Source: Callipepla californica brunnescens
Taxonomy: Eukaryota; Chordata; Aves; Galliformes; Odontophoridae
DNA: 64,000 nt
Direction: 5' to 3'
NCBI GenBank assembly: GCA_023055505.1
Contig: JALIRH010000004.1
Location: forward strand, 9,481,368 to 9,545,367
Shown here one piece after another: positions 54,601 through 60,600 of the stretch. A program made the translations under genes and the position numbers. The first letter of the stretch is position 1. Each line of letters begins with the position of its first letter. The notes beneath the pieces are model-generated. The model was not told where the DNA came from and searched no databases. It was given only the letters and a program-made list of their open reading frames with translations.

Positions 54601-57600
54601 AATGTCTTACAAGTGCTTTTACTTCCTCTTTGGAGAAAACAATACTGCTGGTAAATATTAGTTATTTAACATTATTTTACTAGCTAGAGGTTGGCTGAAG
54701 TCCTGATACCAGCAAGACAGCAGGATCCCTAATAACTAATTTTTGCCTCAATCAATTCTCATTCTGGCATTAATCTTCCATCCTTGTCAACAACAGCTGC
54801 TTGGAAGAACTGCCTGTATTTTTCTTTCCAGAATTACAGCAATTTCCTGTTCGGTAGCTGCAGCTGAGTAGGAAAGCAAAGGATCAACTAAGAACAGGTA
54901 TGTTAGACTTCTGTGTTACTTCTTGAGACTGCACATCAAAATTTTAAACAAAGTTAGCTGTGAATTAAATGTACATTGTAAAACTCAAAAAAAAAAAGAA
55001 AGAGAAGATGCTAAGATACAGTTTCTAATTAAGGAGCAAAATCGAGTTAAATTTGTTGGAGTTTTTCCATTAACAACATTTCTGCCAAAGTACTTCTAAA
55101 GATTTGAGTCAGTGTAGTTAAGGAAGCTTCTATCTTTGCTCTGCTGGGATTAGGATTCATTCATATATGTCTAACATCCTAAACTCTAGAGCAGTACTAC
55201 TTACAGCAAAGCTCTTTGGTTCTCCATTCCCCAGGGTCTCCCTTGCTGAGGACACAGTCTCGAGAGTATTGGTTTAAAGTGCTGCATATGCAGCTGGAAA
55301 CCAAATCAGAATGAGAAGAATTAACCACACAGTTGCACATATCCTCAGTGCAGGTAGCTACATAATCATCAAAAGCAACCACTTTGGGGCAGTTTCCAAA
55401 ACGGGACAGAAGTTTCTTGCACTTTTTTTTCTGAGGGAAAAAAAAAAGAAAAAAGAAAAAAAAAAAAGAGGAGGAGGAAAAGAAAAGGAATAATTGACAT
55501 TTTACCAACTGTAGACTGATGGATGTGAACCCTAACTTCTGATGACACAAGTCTGTGAGTCACAGGAGTCACACAGAACTCCAGAGGTCATCCAGTCTAA
55601 CTTTTTGTTACAAGGTTCTTTTTCTTGGACTGGATGTGGTCATAAAATTGCATATTTTCCCATTTATCTATTTCTTTAACACTAGAGTAGATAGCCCTTC
55701 AAGTATAAGATGACATTTCTGTTCTCTAAATAGCCCTTGTTTCAACACAGTCATTCCAGTACTTCAGTATTTCAGGAAGGTTTATACTTCTTAGCCACAC
55801 ATACTTACATATTTACTGCATCTACTGTCATCCTCTGTAGGATGTCTTCCAGCATGGTCATCTGGCCTCACATCAGGACATTTTTCTGATGGATCCTCAA
55901 CTTTGTGAAAGTTCCCGAACTGCCTTGGGTGCATTTTATACCCTGCAAAATCACCAGATTCATCTGAATAACTGCCTACAATCCTTTAGATCAGTTATTT
56001 TGCTATTAATATGTACCTCATCCTTACAAATCTTTACCAAATGCCTCAATTTAACCACAATACAGTACATAACTTCCTGGTATAAAACTTCCATTTGGGT
56101 TAGGATCGGGAATCTGGCATGTTTCTATCAAGAACTGCTGACAGTCTTGGTAGTGAGACTGATGACCTTTCTGTTACATCTCATCACTTTCAAAAACTTA
56201 GGTTCTTTATGAGCACATCTGATCTTTCAGAAATTTGTATTTGTATGTGTAATGGTCGGTCATACAGATCAGTTTGCATTACACTATTGCAATCGAAAGT
56301 GGATGTACATGTAGAAATCCAGTAACTTGCTGTTTCGTACATTATAGAGAAGTTGGGATGACAGACACACAATATATGTATTACACCGAGTATAGGGATG
56401 TACTTTCTCAAAGCATTACCAGACACTTGACTCTAGATCTGAGAAATCTTTCTGACAAAGTCTGAAATTTAATGATTTAATTATTTAATTATTCTTTCTG
56501 AATGGTAGGTGACAAGATTTTTTTTCATGACTTAAAAAGTCCAGATATTACACTGTCATTTACACACTATTTGCCTCAGTCCTGCAGCGAATACAACAGG
56601 GTGCAGGCTTCTTGCCACGCAGACTGCAGACTCAGCAGTTTGCTGTGCTGCCCTCCTTCCAGCTCAGAGCTGCATCTGAAGGTGTTGGTGATGGCACCGC
56701 AGCTTCTGCAAAGATGCTCAGTGAAATCTACCTGGGTCACCCATGGCTCTTCTGTTTCATTACATAGCCAAAACTAGTCACACCTGATACATAACTGTAA
56801 GGTGATGAAAGCAGAAGAACAGAAGTACAATCATGCCTCATTTGAGACTGCAAATTCCTTAAAGTTTGGTACAAACAGTGGGAAACTTGGCAACACTGCT
56901 GCATGACAAGTGGGCAATAAAACTGGGTCAGCAAGGTTTGAGAGACACTTGCAAGCATTCAAGCAGCAGAGAATCTCAAATAATCCCACAAACTTTTAAA
57001 TTGCTTCATCTATGGAAATGTTTGGGTATTTCAAGATTTCTGTCCAGAAACCTGAAACCACACATAGAAAAAACAGATACCAAGTTTCATGTCATGTGTA
57101 ACACACTCCTACATTCAGCATGCTGGGCTCATGGCCTACCGTCCAAAATTAAATCATTCTTCTTATTGCCATCATAGTTCCCACACAGACCACATATTTT
57201 CTCTTTGTATGTTTCTTCCAGGTCCAGCTAAGAAAGAAAAGCAAAGAGGAAACTCAGGCTTTAAAGGTTTCTTCTCCCACCAGCAGTACATTACCACATG
57301 ACTCTCCATAGAAGAGCACAGTGGCAGAAATGCAGCAGTTACATTTTCCATTACAATCCTGTCATAAAACCTACAGACAGACAAGCTGAATTTAAACAGG
57401 AAGATGATTCTCCAACAACTTGCATTCCTACCTATCAAACAGCCAACTGAAGCATGCTTAATGCTGGACTGATCTTTGGTCCAGTGCCTCCCAGTAAACA
57501 CTACTGGATAGATAACTATCCTGATGCTGAAAGCCGCAAAGAATTGGTTTCTGATCAGCTTTTAGCAATATCCAAGTTTTTTTTCCAGTTCATAGGCTAA

Positions 57601-60600
57601 ATGGAAAACTTCACACAATCTCTATGAAGGGATCTGCCTCGCATCACTTGTTCTGCCCATACACAGGGCAGCAGAGACAGGTTAACACATTATGGCTTTA
57701 CTAGATAGAGCTATTGCAACTTATCCCTTACATACTTGGTGGGTAATACTGGCCTTGCTCAGGTCTAGCTATAAATGGCAGTGTTTTTCCTACAGGTGTG
57801 TCAAGCTAAAACTGTGTCCACTCCACAGATGGTACCTATGATGTCTCAGGTATAAAATAGTACGGGGGGGGAGGGGAGGATGACAAATAGTTCATTAGAT
57901 CCTGAATCACCACAACTGCTTCCTGATATAGATATTTTTTTCTTCTCCATTCACCTTCTACTCATTTTCTGTCTCTGAACTGCAAAACAACATGTTTATT
58001 TAATCTCACTCCTGATTGAAGAGGATAAATGCTCACACTCAGAAGAGTAAATACACCACCACTGCAGATGGTATTTTGGAGTGAATATATATAGAAGAAT
58101 TTTCCCATAGCAATGTCTTGGAATGAGAGATGCCAGGATCTTCTCAAATGACCACACAGATTGGGTTTCCACATAAGATGTGCATTGGGAAAGAGCTGGA
58201 GTCACCTACTGTGCTCCACATAGGAAACACATAACTATAGAGATGCTGTCTCCAGCGTTAACAGTGGCACCTTTCATAGTGTAAAATTGCCTAGGGAGGC
58301 CTGGGCATTGCAACCCCACTCCCTTGGGCTCCCACTGCCCCTCAGTTTCTTATATTAACATGGTGCCTGCATCCCGCTCTGCTTTTCCTCATTGATGGAG
58401 TTCACTAAGAGAAAAACAACTAACTGGCTGTTCATACTAGGAGAGTGTCAGCCCAGTTCCACTTGAGAGTCAGACCCAGCTTGGAGGTGACTTGGAAGTA
58501 TGCACAGGTGTCCTCAATCAGGATGCTCTTCAAGCTGAAGGGCAGAGGGATCCTGGAAATTGGAGAAAACAAAACAGATTACATGGGAAAAAAAAGAGCA
58601 AAATAACATTAATAAAAAAATCAAACCTTCACAGAGATACAGGAAAAAAGAAAAGTCAAAAGGAGGCAAATGAGCCATGGAGCTCAGCCTTCACACTAAT
58701 GCATTAAGTTTTAGTATTATCACCTTGTCTATTGTGATGATCTAATAACCCACAACACAATTCTGGTCATGAGCATGTCAATATTATGTCAGCCACTCTA
58801 TTGATACTGAAGTAGCTTTTCTGCTTTATATGAATTGAAGATCTAACTCAGTGTTACAAGGAGCAAGATCCCAATACTGGGATATTGCAGCCCATGTAAG
58901 GATACCACAGGCTCTCACAATCTCTTCAAACTTTTCCTTGTCACTTGGAAGTTACAGCAATATTATCATTTTGCTACCAGTGCATTGACGTGACTCAGAC
59001 CTGTGTTACTTTTTGATCTCACCAAGCCAATTACTGCTCACTTCCCCAAAGCCTGATAAATAGATCAGAAAATGGCTAGAACATGTGACATTTTTGCCTC
59101 TTTGATTTAGGAGATACGTCTGGGTGATGTTATTGTATTTGGTGGTTTCTGGTCAGATATCAATAGAAGGTAGTGTATAATACTTGTGATTTTCTCTCCA
59201 GCAAGATTCTAAGGGTTCCTCCCAGAGCCAGTGCCTCAGCCCATCATCCCCAAATGCTGGGAGTAGGACACTGGAGTGTTTTGTGCTTCAGATCGTTTGT
59301 TTTCAGAGTTTGTTTTCAGATTGCTTTCTGGTTTATTTCAGACTGAAATTAAAGATGTGAATTTTGATTTCTGGAAATTCTGCCCTTTGTGTAGAAGACA
59401 TCAAGGTAAGCTGCGATCTGCAAAGGAGGGCCACTTCTACACTGATCAATCTGGAAATGGTAAACTTTTTCTAAGGATGGTCTGTTCCTGAATAGCAACA
59501 AACAGTACTAAGGTTAGCATCACAGAAATAATATTTTTAGAAAAAAATTCAGATTTTCTACAAAATTGACTTTATAAATAAATCATTGATTTTATCTTCC
59601 CTCCTCCCCTCCTTGAATAAAAAACATCATCAGGAAGATCTAACCTTATGCCTTTTCTAAACATGTTGTTGCTGACCTTTGGAAGCTGTCATTTATGTAC
59701 TTCTTGACCATCTCCAATACTATGGGCTGGACTTTTCACAATACACTGTTCAGTGTGCTATTACATATGCAGCTCTTTGCTTCTCTGCACGGTGCGATAC
59801 CTTTTTAGACAGATCACCCCTTGCTAATATCTAGCAATAAAAACACAGTGCTAGAAAGCAGCTGTAGCATCTTTACTTACTGGTTCCCATTCACTGTGAT
59901 GCCTGACTCTTTCACCTCCAAGATCACTCCGTCAGTAGTGACAGTGAAGTAGATCAGGTGACTGTTTTTGTCACTGCGCCTGATTTGGATGTTGAAGTCC
60001 TGGTAGCTGTCATTGCAGTGAGAAGCAAAGACGTATGTGCAAGTCCCAGGAAAAGTGAACTTAACGTGGTCAAATGTATGAAAGTGGAAGTTGCCCCAGG
60101 TGGTACACTCACTCCTACCAACAGTGGAGACCTGGACTAAGGAAAGATTAATAGCATCAAGGTTAACAATGCACCTTGTGTGAGCTGCTTTTGTTGTTGT
60201 TGTTGTTGTTGCTATTTAAAAATATTAAGGGAGAGGTTTCTGAATTCAGAAATGTGAAGTCCTGGAAGATACTTTGGGAATTACTTTGACATGGATCTCG
60301 TTTGGGAAGGAGATCTCTCTTAGAAGTTCACGTCAGAGAAACCTCCAGTATGACCAGATAATCCCAGGCTCCTTTGAAGCTAACAGCGAGAAGCAAAGGA
60401 GACTTTTCATTCCTGTTTTACACATCTAACCAGTCTAGGAGTCCCTCCAACACTGCCCATTTCTCTGTTATCTGTAAATGATGGTGAGGGGTGCCAACTT
60501 AGACAGACACATAACTCTGGACAGCTGTGAAGTGAGAGCTGTCCCCTCCTGTCTGGCTAAATCTCAGTTCTGCCTTGGAAATCACACCCCTTAACACAGT

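Noticed and set aside
55311..55493. Plus-strand open frame rich in Lys and Glu at its end
   Set aside because: It is the complement of exon 6 and its pyrimidine tract, so it is a low-complexity shadow.
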